A DNA stretch of 64,000 nucleotides, taken from contig BRKX01000007.1 in assembly GCA_026008535.1 (NCBI GenBank), positions 5,975,001-6,039,000 of the forward strand, read 5' to 3'. Source of the stretch: Perilla frutescens. Its lineage: Eukaryota; Streptophyta; Magnoliopsida; Lamiales; Lamiaceae. Below are positions 47,845-59,956 of this stretch, piece after piece; positions within the stretch are counted from its first letter, which is position 1; each line of letters starts with the position of its first letter. The notes beneath the pieces were generated by a model that did no database searches, was not told the origin of the DNA, and saw only the letters and a program-made list of their open reading frames with translations. The translations under genes were made by a program, and so were the position numbers.

Positions 47845-49222
47845 GGGTAATTCTAAACATAGCCAAGTTTTTTCTCAACACAGCCCCTTATTTAAATTAA
47901 AATAAAATAATTATATTTACGTACTATTTTACCCTCATAACCCCCTAAATTAAAACTCCCCTTTTTAAAATCAATTAAAACCCTTGTTAAAAAAAAAAAA
48001 AAAAAAACTCATACAACACCAATTCCTATAGCCCCCAACTAACTTACAGCCCTTGGAAATTTGAAAGAAATTATATAGCTCCATCTATACAACACCACGC
48101 ATAAGAAATTAGAGAAAAATAAAAGACATTGGCGTACCGTTCTTCAATGATCGTCTTTCCATCCGTGTGAGAGCCATAAAAAAAGAAGAAGAAGAAATTC
48201 ATGCGAGAAGCTAATTGCCCCGTTCATGCAAGAAACTATTGCCCCGTTTATGCGAGTTCAGGCACCAGGCGAGGGCCTCGGAAAGAAGTTCTTACTATTA
48301 ATCTGTCTTTGGTAGGAACAATAGCGAAGAAAGAGCTTGTGCGTAACCAGCGAAATAAATGATGAGTAATTTTTATCTGAGAACTTGTCAGATCAATTTC
48401 TCTGTTCATCTTTATAATTTTATTTCATCATTTGGCTTTGTTAAGAGATTGTGTAAATCCTAATTATTTATATAAGATTATTATTATTTTTTTTAATGGG
48501 ATGGTCTCATCTATCATTAATTATTCATTTTCTTTGAAAGCTTTTGTTTTACCTCATCTGTTGGTTGGACACTTGGACGTGCAAAAAAAAAAAGTTAAGC
48601 TTCTTTTGATCATTCCATCATTATTCTATTTTCTACTAGTTTCAATTACAATAATAAAGCAATACCATACTTTTTATGTATACACTTGGCACAGTTTCAA
48701 TTGCAGGATTCATATCCTACTATTTAACTAGCTGCATATTTATTTTTCATTTGACAAACATGAGACAAATTTGTTTCATTTGTCCTACTTGATTTTTTGA
48801 GTTTTTTGATATTATCATGTCGAAACACATGGCTGGGTGTGCTGCCCAGTGTCCCTAAACGAGAAAAAATATATGAATTTAGAAGATTTAACACATGCAT
48901 GCCATCTGCTCGACAAAATATGCGAACCAGATTACAGTCATATATGAATTTAGAAGATTTAACACATGCATGACATCTGCTCGACAAAATATCTGAACTA
49001 GATTACAGTCATGGATCCGAACCAGATTACAGTCATGGATATTTCTTAGAAGGATGGGGGATACAGGAATGGGGCTATACATACGGTTATTTTAATTTTT
49101 TTTAAATAGGACTTTAAGTTGAGGGCTATGAAGGTAAAATAGTACATTTAAATATTTATTTTATTTTATTTTAAATATGGGGCTATGATGAGAAAAAAAA
49201 TTTGCTATGTTTAGAATTACCC
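47845..49222. mobile_element. Non-autonomous MULE, 1.38 kb, exact 9-bp target duplication
   Basis: Flanks TTAAAAAAA (47836-47844 and 49223-49231). Terminal inverted repeats read GGGTAATTCTAAACATAGC and its mirror, extending through ATAGCCCC...TTTAAAT. There is no transposase. The interior includes a GC-richer part (48120-48300, GCCCCGTT(C/T)ATGC repeated) and a 71-bp tandem duplication (48870 and 48941). ORFs 48432-48731 and 48724-48987 are not recognised. Confidence 0.9.
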
Positions 49223-49231
49223 TTAAAAAAA

Positions 49232-50394
49232 TTCAACTTAGTGGCGGATTTAGCTATGAGCAATTCTGTAGCTAAAATTGGTCATCGAAAAAAAAAGAGG
49301 TTGTGCGGGATCCACACACCACACTTAAATCACCATTTTAGTGCTCCTGAGAATTGAACCATTAAAATCCCAAAAAAGCGTAGCTTTATGCTATGTGTTG
49401 AACCAAGTGTGCTACTGTACATTTATATATACGCATGGAAATTATTGTACTCAATTGAATTCTTATCTCTAAGTAATATAATTAGATTAATAATATTTTT
49501 AAAAATATTTTTCCAATTTGAATGTTAGATGTTTTTAAATATAATTATATCACTTAATTATTATTTTCTATGTTGTGTTACATTATTAAAAGATTAATAT
49601 TATCTTCACTTCACTTATTTAATATATATTTTTTCTTATTTCATAATTTTGTCTTCTTTTGCGTACTATATATTATTATACATGTATCAATGAATATACA
49701 TGAATAATCAGCCATAACAAGTTGAAATATTGAAGGCATGTACCAACAACATTTACTACCGATAACAACTTTTAATATTCGAACGCATAGTGGCGCATAT
49801 AAGATCCTCTATACAGCATTTTATATTTCACTGTAAATTATTTATGATGTTGATGTTAGTTTCAACAAACTAATAATTAATTATAACATAATCCACAATA
49901 CTTCATATTAATCGACAAAAACAATTATAATCATAACAATAAAATAATTAATCAACCATAATGATCAATTATGAACTAATAATTAAAAATTAAATACTAA
50001 AACAAAAATATAAATATAAACCATAGTTAGATATAATCAAACCCACAATAAAATTAAATTAAATTAAACCACAAGTAATTTATAATACAATATGAATACA
50101 ATATCTGGTAGAGTATTTCAATCGGTAATGCAGACGAGATCAAGATCCTCTATTCTAATTTCATGTTTCATTTTGTATTCTAACTATTGCATTCATGTCA
50201 TGTGTATTTAATATTTTTATTGAATAATTATTTAGTTTTTAAATACACATGACATGAATTCAATTATTTGAATATAATATGAAACACGAAATTGAAATAG
50301 ACGATCTCATCTGCGAGACGACATGGGCCAATTAAGTCTCCCTTATTCCAAGGAAACATAAGTTACAACTTACAATTACCTAATTATTATTATA
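49232..50394. repeat. Intergenic; two dispersed-MITE copies
   Basis: About 49795-50080 and 50095-50330 carry AAGATCCTCTAT...TTTCA signatures and inverted ACACATGACATGAAT arms (50190-50260). They belong to the family defined at 47220-47609. No gene seen. Confidence 0.45.
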
Positions 50395-52559
50395 CTAGTA
50401 AAAACGGAGCGGGTATTTGGGTTTTCCGTCCGGGTAAAAGATTCCGAAATGCCTCTCATATTCCGGGCCGGTCTTCTCGTTTTCATCAAACATAGCAAAT
50501 ATGTATGTTTCCGTTGGTGTGCCGGGCCTTTTGGGGGTTCCATTCTTGACGATGCGCATCAAATTGTTGTTGTAGATTCTTGCGTTTTCAACACTACTAA
50601 ATGCATCTGCATCGCCGACACTTTCTAATCTCCCGCCGCCGCCACCGCCGCCACCCTTCTTATTCCTCGTTGAATGACCGGTCTCCGACGTGGTGACTCT
50701 TGGTGTCTTTTCTTTATTTTTCTGGTCCGCGGCCATTGCTGGCGCAAGGATCTTTTCCATGGCAGCATACACGGAATCAAGGATTGCATAGAAAAGGTTG
50801 TCGTAATAGACGCCGCCGAGGAAGACGCCGCAGTTGGGCTGCAGAAGCGCGAAGGAGAGGCTAATGTTCTCCATATCATTCATATACGCGAAGTAAGGAT
50901 ATATATTCGCAAGCAGAGGGGCACCGGTGTCCATCAGAAACTCGACGATCGGCTTTATAAACCAGGTGACGTTGCTTCTGAACTCCCCTGCTTCTGGAGG
51001 CGATGATTTCCCGAGAAGATCGGTTTTGATGGAGGTGGAGACAGTGATCTGGCCTCCTAGGCCAGCGCTAGAGATAGCGTTGTAGATATTCTTCATTGCC
51101 GGAAAGACGAAAGGGCCGTAATTAGATGCAGGGTCGATTTCATTTCCGACGACAATGTACCTGAATTTGAATTGTTTTTTCAATATCTAATAAATAATTC
51201 ATTATTTTCTAAAAATATATTTATATACTTTAATTGGAAAAAGTGAACCATAATTAATAAGCGTAAAATTAAACTAAAACATGAAATCGAAGAAAAAAAC
51301 ACGGAATAAGAATTAATATTTTTAAATTTGTAGCATAGAGTGTTACACAAAATGTAACAGATGATGTCATCCTGTGAAACTCCTCCAATAAGACGGATTA
51401 GATCCTCTAGTCAGCTTTCCATTTTCCACTCGGTGTCCCATAATGAATTTTATTAGTTTTTCTTCCATTTTCTTCTTCGATTTCAATTTCTTTTCATTTG
51501 GTTTATAATCTTAAAATTATTATTTATGATTTATTCAGCCTAGTTAGGGTTTATATTTAATTTTTGAGTAAATTACACTTTTGGTCCCGTAAAAGTAGAT
51601 TCCAAACATTTTTAATCTCAAAATGTACAATTTTAGCCCCATAGTTTATATTTTAACACTTTTGATACAAAAAAAAATAACACACTATACTTAGCATCTA
51701 TTAATACATACAAATATGATTACAAAATGAAAAAAAAAAAAAAAACATGAGATGTGATGATCTTGGTTGCACCGCCTAATTAAGGATGAAAAAAAGAGGA
51801 AATGCTGTGAAAGTTTCAATCCAAAATAGAGTATTGTTTTGGCTCCAAAAATGTACTTAACGGATGTTAAATATAAACTGTTTTTTTGGATGAAAAATGT
51901 TAAAATATAAATTGTGTGGGATCAAAAATGTCAAACAAATAAACTTGGGATCAAAACTTTACATTTTGGGATTAAAAGTTTTTGAACCTTGTTCTTACTG
52001 GACCAAAAGTGTAATTTACTCTTAATTTTTCATTTATAGTTCAAATAGTTTATTTTAACTATTTCATTTCCGAGGGCAATGTACCTGAATTTGACGTTGG
52101 GATAGCTCATTACGTTGGCATGGACCCAAGCGTTTGCGTGGCATTGGCATTTGGCTAGAACCTCTAGATCGTTGTTCAGAATGCCGAGCATGAGCTCGAT
52201 GCCGGAGCCGCCGAGAGCTTGGAGCGCCGGCGGGTAGGGGTCGTAGAGTCGCATTCTTGTAATGTTGTTCTTCTTGTATAGAGCTACGACTTCTGATGGG
52301 TTTGGCAAATTGTTACCTACCCGTCCGTAGCAGACACCTACCTGACCAACTGCATGCATGCATTGATGTTAAATAATTAATGTTAATTGTTAAACACCAA
52401 GATCATGTATATATGTGTGTGTGTGTGTGAAATATTGATCGACAAAAGGGAATGAAAAGCAAATGAACCTGCGGTGGAGTAGAGAGAGATCACGATGAGT
52501 AGCACCAACATGAAGCTTTTTTTTATGGCAGCCATGGAGAAGGAAAATAATTTTGCCAT
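50395..52559 (-). CDS. GH17 beta-1,3-glucanase-like protein, three exons
   Basis: Secreted glycoside hydrolase of the PR-2 type, expected to cleave beta-1,3-glucan in the wall or vacuole. Exons (minus): 52559-52469, 52349-52085, 51160-50395, giving 373 residues. Residues 1-30 are a signal peptide, and the first intron sits there as in the family. The mature start VGQVGVCYG is typical. Acid/base Glu is E126 in VVGNEI; the probable nucleophile is E278 in TTSETG. The family's SESGWPS loop is replaced here by SETGHSTRNKK plus eight Gly (288-295), so activity is doubtful. The C-terminus (ETYIFAMFDENEK...FGIFYPDG) is normal. A second ATG at 52535 would give a tighter signal peptide; the first is kept because the relic at 53.5 kb shares it. 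Intron 2 is unusual for this family. Confidence 0.8.
51200..51560. repeat. Dispersed-MITE copy in glucanase intron 2
   Basis: Contains GTGAACCATAATTAATAAG, TAGAGTGTTACACAAAATGTAACAG and GATTAGATCCTCTAGTC, matching the family at 47220-47609. Ends are not resolved. Confidence 0.5.
51566..52021. mobile_element. MULE-type MITE with exact 9-bp target duplication, in glucanase intron 2
   Basis: Flanks TTAATTTTT (51557-51565 and 52022-52030). The ends read GAGTAAATTACACTTTTGG and its mirror. The interior is full of GGGACCAAAA / GGGATCAAAA boxes, and there is no coding. Related fragments lie near 4544, 17160 and 17575. Confidence 0.9.
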
Positions 52560-52584
52560 GAACCAGTATGTCCTAAAACTTCTG

Positions 52585-52591
52585 TTTTATA
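52585..52591 (-). promoter_or_regulatory. Putative TATA box of the glucanase gene
   Basis: TATAAAA on the minus strand, only 26 bases before the first ATG (52559). Transcription would then start almost at that ATG, which favours the second in-frame ATG at 52535 as a usable start. Confidence 0.5.
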
Positions 52592-52809
52592 GAGGTTTGG
52601 AGATCACATATAATTTATGGAATAATTAAAAATTACAGTATTTGTTTTTAACTACTAATCCCCTTCTTTTTCTTTCATTCTTTTTTTTTTTTTTTAAAAT
52701 ATGCCAAGTCGATATTTAAGGAACACAGATGAAAATGTGTCTAATGCATTCTGTCGGTGCACATGGATAAATTTGAAAAGTCATCCTCGAATCTTTCTGT
52801 TGGGTGAAA

Positions 52810-53000
52810 GTCCTCGGATATAAGACGGATGAGATTTTCTAGTCTATTGCATACCCACGTGGTGTTTCATATATTTTTCATCAATTTTAATTTCTTTTGA
52901 TTTAGTTTAATTTTACAATTATTATTTATGATTTATTCTAACTCATTATGATTTATATTTAATTTTTCATTTTTAGTTAATATAGTTTATTATTAGGGTT
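52810..53000. repeat. Dispersed-MITE copy upstream of the glucanase
   Basis: ATAAGACGGATGAGATTTTCTAGTC followed by GGTGTTTCATATATTTTTCATCAATTTTAATTTC, the family signature also seen in intron 2 and in kinase intron 1. Ends not resolved. Confidence 0.45.
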
Positions 53001-53499
53001 TACTATTAGTAAACGAGTTAAAACATAGAGTATTGATATTCATAACAAGAATAACAAATAAAATTGTATACCATATAAAATATATTAATTCCTGAGATTT
53101 GGTTAAAATGGGTACTAGTTCTCACAATTGGTGCAAGAACTACAAACTATGTTTATTTATTACGATTTTATAGTTATAAATTATAAAATCATAGTAAATA
53201 AGTACCATTACTAATTTTCACACAAACAAAAAAATAGTACTCATAATTATAACTTGAATCCTAATATTCTTCTTTTGATCAACAAAAATATAAATAAGGG
53301 ATACTCATATTAGCTTATTAAGCTCATTGACGACTACGAATGTGGGTCCACTATACTAATTAGTAATAAAGACTAAGTATGTGGACCAATATTAATTATA
53401 TATAAGCAGTATACTTCATTATTAATCATTATATCTTAATATCTCATGCACGAAGATGGATACTTAATGCTTCATCAAACTTCATTCCGCAAAAGCGAT

Positions 53500-53585
53500 T
53501 TAGAGAATGAAAATAATTAATTTAGCCATGAACCTCTCTCCTAAAACCTCTGGGTTATAAGGGTTTGGACGATATATATACTGCG
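53500..53585 (-). pseudogene. Relic of a second glucanase 5' end
   Basis: Matches the leader and first codons of the gene at 52559. On the minus strand it reads TATAA near 53570, then AGAGGTTTTAGG, GGTTCATGGC and an AT-rich first exon start (M-A-K-L, as in the intact gene). Nothing downstream resembles the rest of the gene. It suggests a tandem glucanase duplicate that was mostly lost. Confidence 0.6.
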
Positions 53586-53589
53586 TCAA

Positions 53590-55078
53590 TATTAATTCAA
53601 TCTCCTATATTCTATCATTAATTATATATTTTAGTTTAGTATCATCTCACTTGAATAAAATTACACATAACTTATTATTTAACATAAAGGGGGTCAATTT
53701 TCTTCCCTCAAAAAAAAAAAAAAAAAAAAAAAAACAAGACAAAACAATACAAAAAACATAAAGGGACAATTTTGTTTCGTCTTCAGATCCATGCAAACCT
53801 TGCTAGCACTAACACGTACGTACTAAACGTCATAATTATTTTGATTATGTGTAACAACTTATTATTAAGCCATCCATACTTATCTTGTAAGCACTCGATA
53901 TCAAAATTATTCTATTTTTAATGTTCATTAAAATAAAATTGTAAAATATCACATCTTAATTTATTTTTCTCCAATATGCATTTTTTTCAATATACCTTAA
54001 ACCTATACATACAAACTTTCGGACCTCCAAAAAGGCTTTAAATGACATTTTTTGGGCTTCGTTAAACTAAATCTAGATCATCTATGGTTGTTAGTGTCAT
54101 TCTTAGGCACTTGTTTGTTTTGACAATTTATATTCGATAATGTGTTCGTGGATCTACTCCTGACGTAATGCATTGATTCTGCTATGCGAATAAAGGAACA
54201 AGTTGTGACTATTCCTTTTGATGTTACAGAAACTATTTTCGACATTTTGTACATGACAATTTCCTTGTGATAGAGATATTTGTACGATTTATTTTGGAGT
54301 GTAAGGAATGATTGATTAATTGCATTATCGAATAGATGTTATGCTGATTTGAATCCTCACCAACAATAAAATTATCTACAACAACATGGAAAGAATTACA
54401 AACCATAGATCAACTTCTAAATGGACGATGATTGAAGATCAAGTCACTTTGTTTCGTTGTATTATAAGAAGACAGCTTTCATAGAAGATCGGTGTGCGAG
54501 ATATTATTGATTTACTAAGTTTATTATTTGTGAGTCGTGGATTTGTGAGTTTTGAAATAGCTAGAGTTGTTTCTTAAATTGCTCAACGTGATAGTCTGAC
54601 ATGATTAGTGTTTTTAATGAGAGAAACACTTGAGAGTCGGTTTTAGATCTTTTGATTCGTGATTTCGGGAGAGATTGCAAGGATAGACTAGCTAACACTG
54701 TTGTGAGAAGATCTCACAACTTTAGTTCATCAAAGAGTTCGTATTGTAAGAAAGGACGACATAAGAAGGAATTTATATATGTATAAGTATCTCGAATAGT
54801 CTTCAAGAAGGAGTTGTAAACGAATCTTCAATTAGGGTGAAATTACCCCAAAGTAAGTTGATTAACCGATCTGCGTTACTAATCTTGTGCGTACTCTACT
54901 GCTGTTTATCTTTCCGTTCTAATTTCTGTCAAGAGCGCTTTAATCGTATATGGCAACACATGCAATCGAAATATAATCTTGTAGATAATTAAACAAGCCT
55001 CGATTTGAATTTATATAGATCACATGGTGCAATTATAACAAAATAAATATGTGTATCGAGAGCTGATATATGTATCCT
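53590..55078. other. Intergenic; probable LTR-retrotransposon debris
   Basis: A run of 25 A lies at about 53709-53733. 54000-55078 is less AT-rich, leader-like and without coding. It includes a 21-bp interrupted palindrome (54700-54720, GTTGTGAGA / TCTCACAAC). It may belong to the old element into which the copia at 55079 inserted. Confidence 0.35.
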
Positions 55079-55268
55079 TGATAGTTTGTGATAAGATCAT
55101 TATAGAGAAGAAACCGAGAGTAGATTTGATTTTTATTATACTTGTATATATGATAATGAATTATACGTCTCTACTTATTGAGAGAGTTTGATATTGTACA
55201 AGGAAAGAAATCAATCTATTCTAAGGAGGATCAATTAGATCCTAGATTTAATTTATTTCCTTCTAACA
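55079..55268 (-). repeat. Copia 3' LTR
   Basis: 190 bp, TG...CA on the minus strand. The pol stop codon (TAG, 55263-55265) falls inside its first bases. Confidence 0.95.
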
Positions 55269-58200
55269 CCCCCCCTCAAGTTTAGTAACGGGATCTCCGA
55301 TACTCAACTTGCCAAGAACTTCGACGAAATTTGTGGAGTTGACTGCCTTTGTTAATATGTCTGCTAGCTGATGTTCTGATCGAACAAAGGGTAGCTCCAC
55401 AATACCTCCCTCAATCTTTTCCTTGATGAAATGTCGATCCACTTCAACGTGTTTTGTTCTATCATGCTGAACAGGATTCTCGGATATGCTAATTGCTGCC
55501 TTATTATCACAAAACAATTTACACTTTTGTTTTGGAGGAAAACCTATTTCAGTCAACAACTTCCGTAGCCATAGCACTTCAGTCAATCCACTTTTGATTC
55601 CACGAAACTCAGCTTCAGCACTGGATAAAGCAACAACCTTTTGTTTCTTGCTCCTCCACGTGACAAGATTTCCTCCCACAAAAGTAAAGTATCCTCCAGT
55701 GGACTTTCTGTCCATTAAGCTCCCTGCCCAATCTGCATCAGCATAGCCATGTATCTCCAGATGTCCATGCTTTTTGAGTAGAACTCCATATCCTATCGTG
55801 CCTTTTAAGTATCGAACAATCCGCAGTGCAGCATCCATATGTTCCTTCTGTGGTTGATGCATGAACTGACTCACAACACCAACAACGTATGCAATATCAG
55901 GTCGAGTATGAGATAAGTAAATCAACCTTCCTACTAGACGCTGATATTTTCCCCGGTCTACTGATTCAGTACCACCAACAATCTTCAATCCATCATTCAC
56001 GATGATTGGAGTACTTGCAGGTTTACAGTCAAGTAAGCCAATCGCAGCCAAAAGATCCAAAGTATATTTCTTTTGTCGTAAAAATATACCTTTTCTCGAT
56101 CTCAACACCTCAACACCAAGAAAATACTTTAGATGTCCGAGATCTTTCATCTCGAACTCCTTGAACAGATTAACCTTCAGACTCTCAATTTCTTCATTAT
56201 CACTCCCGTAATAATCATGTCATCCACATAGATGATAAGGCATGTAACTCGGTTATCTTTTCTTTTCAGAAACAATGTGTGATCGAAATTACTCTGTTTA
56301 TACCCGTATCGCACCATAGCCTCTGTGAACCTCCCAAACCAAGCTCTAGGTGATTGTTTTAGACCATATAGAGTCTTCCTTAGATGACATCCCTCTCCTC
56401 TTCCAAACTCATCTGAAAAACCAGGGGGTGCCTCCATATAAACCTCCTTTTTAAGCTCTCCGTATAAGAAAGCGTTTGTCACATCAAACTGATGAAGTGA
56501 CCAATCACGATTAGTCGCAATCGATAACAAAACCCTTACGGTGTTCAGTTTTGCAACTGGAGAAAAGGTTTCAGAGTAATCTATTCCATAGATTTGAGTG
56601 TATCCTTTTGCTACCAGTCGTGCCTTGTATCTCTCGATAGTGCCATCAGGCCGCCGTTTGATGGTAAACGCCCATCTACACCCGACTGGTTTCTTATTGT
56701 CTGGGAGTTTGCACTTGTCCCATGTTTTATTTCTGGCTAAGGCATCCATTTCTTTCTTCATTGCCTCTTCCCACTGACTATGTTCCATAGCCTCTTCAAC
56801 TGACCTAGGTGTCTCTTCTTCTCTTAGGAGTGCCATCTCAAAAACTTGTGTTGTCTTAGTGAGATTCCCCTCAGCACAATTCCGAACCGGATATCTGGTT
56901 TTCCCCCTAGTACGCTCCGGAGAATATCTTTTTGGTGGAATTCCTCTTGTACTTCGTGGCGGTAATATATATCCACCTGTTTTTGCTCTTGTCCCTGGAT
57001 CTTCAACAGAATGAAGATCTTCCTCCTCCGTATTTTGGTCAGCTATCCTGTCATTATTAGTTTCAAGAACAGAACAATTCTCAACAGTCTCAGAATTAGG
57101 AGGTACCTCAGATATCAGGAGTGGAGGGGATGTCTTGGCATTGGTCTCAAGCTCTGTGGATTGTAACGTCTCAGGAGTTAGCTCAGCGGTACTGTTAACG
57201 TCATCTGTTGGACTCGTTGACTGAACCGAACTTGACATTGGCAGAGATAACCAGCTTAAGGAGTCACTATCCGTATCACTATCCCTAGTCTCCCCCTGAC
57301 GACTAAGATGGTGATAAAGATATTCATTCTCGAGAAAATCACAATTCATAGTGGTAAACATGTGTCGAGTTTTCGGATCATAGCACCGATACCCTTTTTG
57401 GTTTAAGCCATAGCCTACAAAAACACATTTAACGGCACAAGGAGAGATCTTGTCCCGATTAGACTTTGGGATATGAACATAAACGGAACAGCTAAAAACT
57501 CGGGGTTGGAGAGTGAGGGCAACAGGGATTTTGGCCTAAGTAGAGAGGAACTGCAATGGTGTTTGGAGTTGCAGAGCTTTGGTAGGAAGGCAATTTAGCA
57601 GATACACAGATGTAGCTAGGACTTCGGGCCAAAACATCGTAGGGGCACGAGATTCAATTAACATAGCACGGGCCATTTCGAGGAGGATTCTATTTTTTCG
57701 TTCAGCAACACCATTCTGTTCAGGGGTATGAGGACATGTGGTCTGGTGAATCATTCTGGTAGTAGCACAGAAATGTTTCATACGGGTATTGGCATACTCC
57801 CCCCCATTATCAGATCGTAAGACCTTAATGGTTTTTTGGTACTGAGTTTGAATTAAGGCATGAAAGTGAGTAAACTTGTCAAAAACATCAGATTTATTTT
57901 TTAAAAAATAGATCCATGTCATTCTAGAGCAATCATCAACAAATAGAAGAAAATATTGAAAACCCAGACCCCCAATCACAGGTGCAGGACCCCAAACATC
58001 AGAATGAACCAACAAAAAAATATCATTAACCCGAGAATTGTTCAGTTTATACGAATGTCTATGACTTTTAGCCAAAAAACAAGTCTCACAATACAAATCC
58101 TTAGAAATGACTAATTTAGGAAAAAGCAATTTTAAATAGCCCGTGGAGGGATGTCCTAACCGACGATGCCAAAGCTAAGCGGTCCGATTTCCAGGTCCTT

Positions 58201-59854
58201 GAGTCAGCATCACAGCACCTTTTTGAGCTATCTCATCCACGTAATACAGTCCATTTTGCTCAGTGCCATGCCCAATAATCACCCCCGTCCTGATATCCTG
58301 TAGAATGTAAAAATTCGGTTGCATTAAAAGGGTACAATTAAGCTCTTTCGTGACATGACTAATAGACAGCAGCTTATGTGATAAAGACGGAACAAAAAGA
58401 CAGTTCGACAGTCGTAAAGTGGGGGATAAATTAATAGTTCCAGCTCCCTCAACCGGAGCTAATTCACCATTAGCTGTTTGAACATGAGTTCTCCGAGAGG
58501 GTGTAGCCTGTATAATATCAGTATTGTTGAATGTCATGGTGTCGGTTGCACCACAGTCAAAAATCCATTGATTATTTTTCGGTGTATCACCACCGGAGGC
58601 TGCACAAACAGTGGAGATATCTCCAAGGACCTGAAATTTATTTTTCAACTCAACAGGGGTTAAATTGCAAATCTTCTCCGTTAAGTGAAGATCCGTTCTT
58701 GGAGGGGTCAAATAGCAAATATCTTTTTCCTTATTTAGAACCAAATCTGGAACCTTCCGTCTCACTGTATTACCTTCTCCACTCGATGAAACCCTAGCCG
58801 CCTCCGCTGCTAACTCCATGTCTTCTATGCCGCCGGTGATTCCGGTGTTACCCGCACCAGCGATGGCAGCCCGGTCGTCGGTGGCTACAGCAGCGGTTCC
58901 TCCGCGGTTTTTTACGGGAGGCTTCGTCTTCTTCGTCTCGTCCCACGAATCTGGATATCCAACGATCTGGAAACATGACTCCCGAGTGTGCCTCTTCATG
59001 CCACAGTGTGAGCACACTAACTTGCTCTTGTCGTCCTCTGTTCACCGAGCACTCCTTTTCTGCGAGGATCGGTTTTTTTCTCGGGCAGCGAGGCCGACCC
59101 CAACGCCTGATGATGTCTCATTATTGTCGAGAATTACCAGCCGGAGAATGCAGTCCCGGGCAGTCTCGCGTGGTACCATCGCATATGTGTAGTCGACTGA
59201 AGGCAGGGGGTCTTTTTTCAAGAGTTCTTTCTTCACCGACTCGTGGATGTCGTTCAAGGCGGTGAGAAATTGGAATAATCGTTGATTTTGGATGATTTGG
59301 TTGTATAATTCGATGTCCTTTGAGCACATCATTGGGTTTGGTTCGCGCCTATCGATTGTCATCCAGATCTCTTGAAATTTGGCCCACATCTCTTCTATGG
59401 TGTTTTCGCCTTGTCTCAAGGTGTTCACCTTTCGATGTAAATCGAAGACTTGGAGGGAGTCGGCTCCACTACTATAAGTAATTGCTAGCCCATCCCACAC
59501 GGCCAATTTCGATACGCTATTGATGAGATGGGTGTCAACATTTTGTATTAGCCACGTAAAAACGCATTGATCTTCTTGTTCCCAATTTTTGTATGCGGGG
59601 TCTATTGTAGCTGGTGGACTATTGTTGATATATGCTGATTTGCCTCTGCCCCCGATTGCCTTGCGCATAAGAATCACCCATAAAGGATAATTGTCACCAT
59701 TTAACTTGAATCCTATTGATAAGGACTCTGTGTTTGTATTCTGAATTGTTTGCAGGTTGAGGCTATTCTTGAGCAAGTTTGCTATCTGGATGGTTAACTC
59801 ATCTGAGATGGTGTTAGTGGTAGTATCACTTGTATTTTCACTGGGTTCTGACAT
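55263..59854 (-). pseudogene. Copia gag-pol, three stops and one frameshift
   Basis: A single frame by family habit. Gag with UBN2-like domain (59854-59042); CCHC zinc knuckle (C-x2-C-x4-H-x4-C, near 59014-58970); protease with D-C-G-A-T in place of the usual D-S-G-A-T (near 58554); pre-integrase LWHRRLGHPS just after 58175; integrase core (58100-57540); reverse transcriptase with YVDD near 56220 (57361-56177); RNase H (56150-55263, ADADWAG, SSAEAE). Breaks: TGA at 59044-59042 (probably from CGA), TAG at 58177-58175 and TAG at 57538-57536, all in the same frame, then a frameshift near 56180 just after YVDD. The remainder is well conserved. Not able to make its own complete polyprotein as written. 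Confidence 0.92.
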
Positions 59855-59944
59855 GGTTTGGTTTTGCAGATTTTAGCCAGAGGTCGAGAATGGTAGACAG
59901 ACAATGATGAATGTTTTTCTGAGTCTATTGGATCCGATGACTCT

Positions 59945-59956
59945 GCTCTGATACCA
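59945..59956 (-). other. Copia primer-binding site (initiator Met tRNA)
   Basis: TGGTATCAGAGC on the minus strand, complementary to the 3' end of plant initiator tRNA-Met, directly next to the 5' LTR. Confidence 0.95.
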
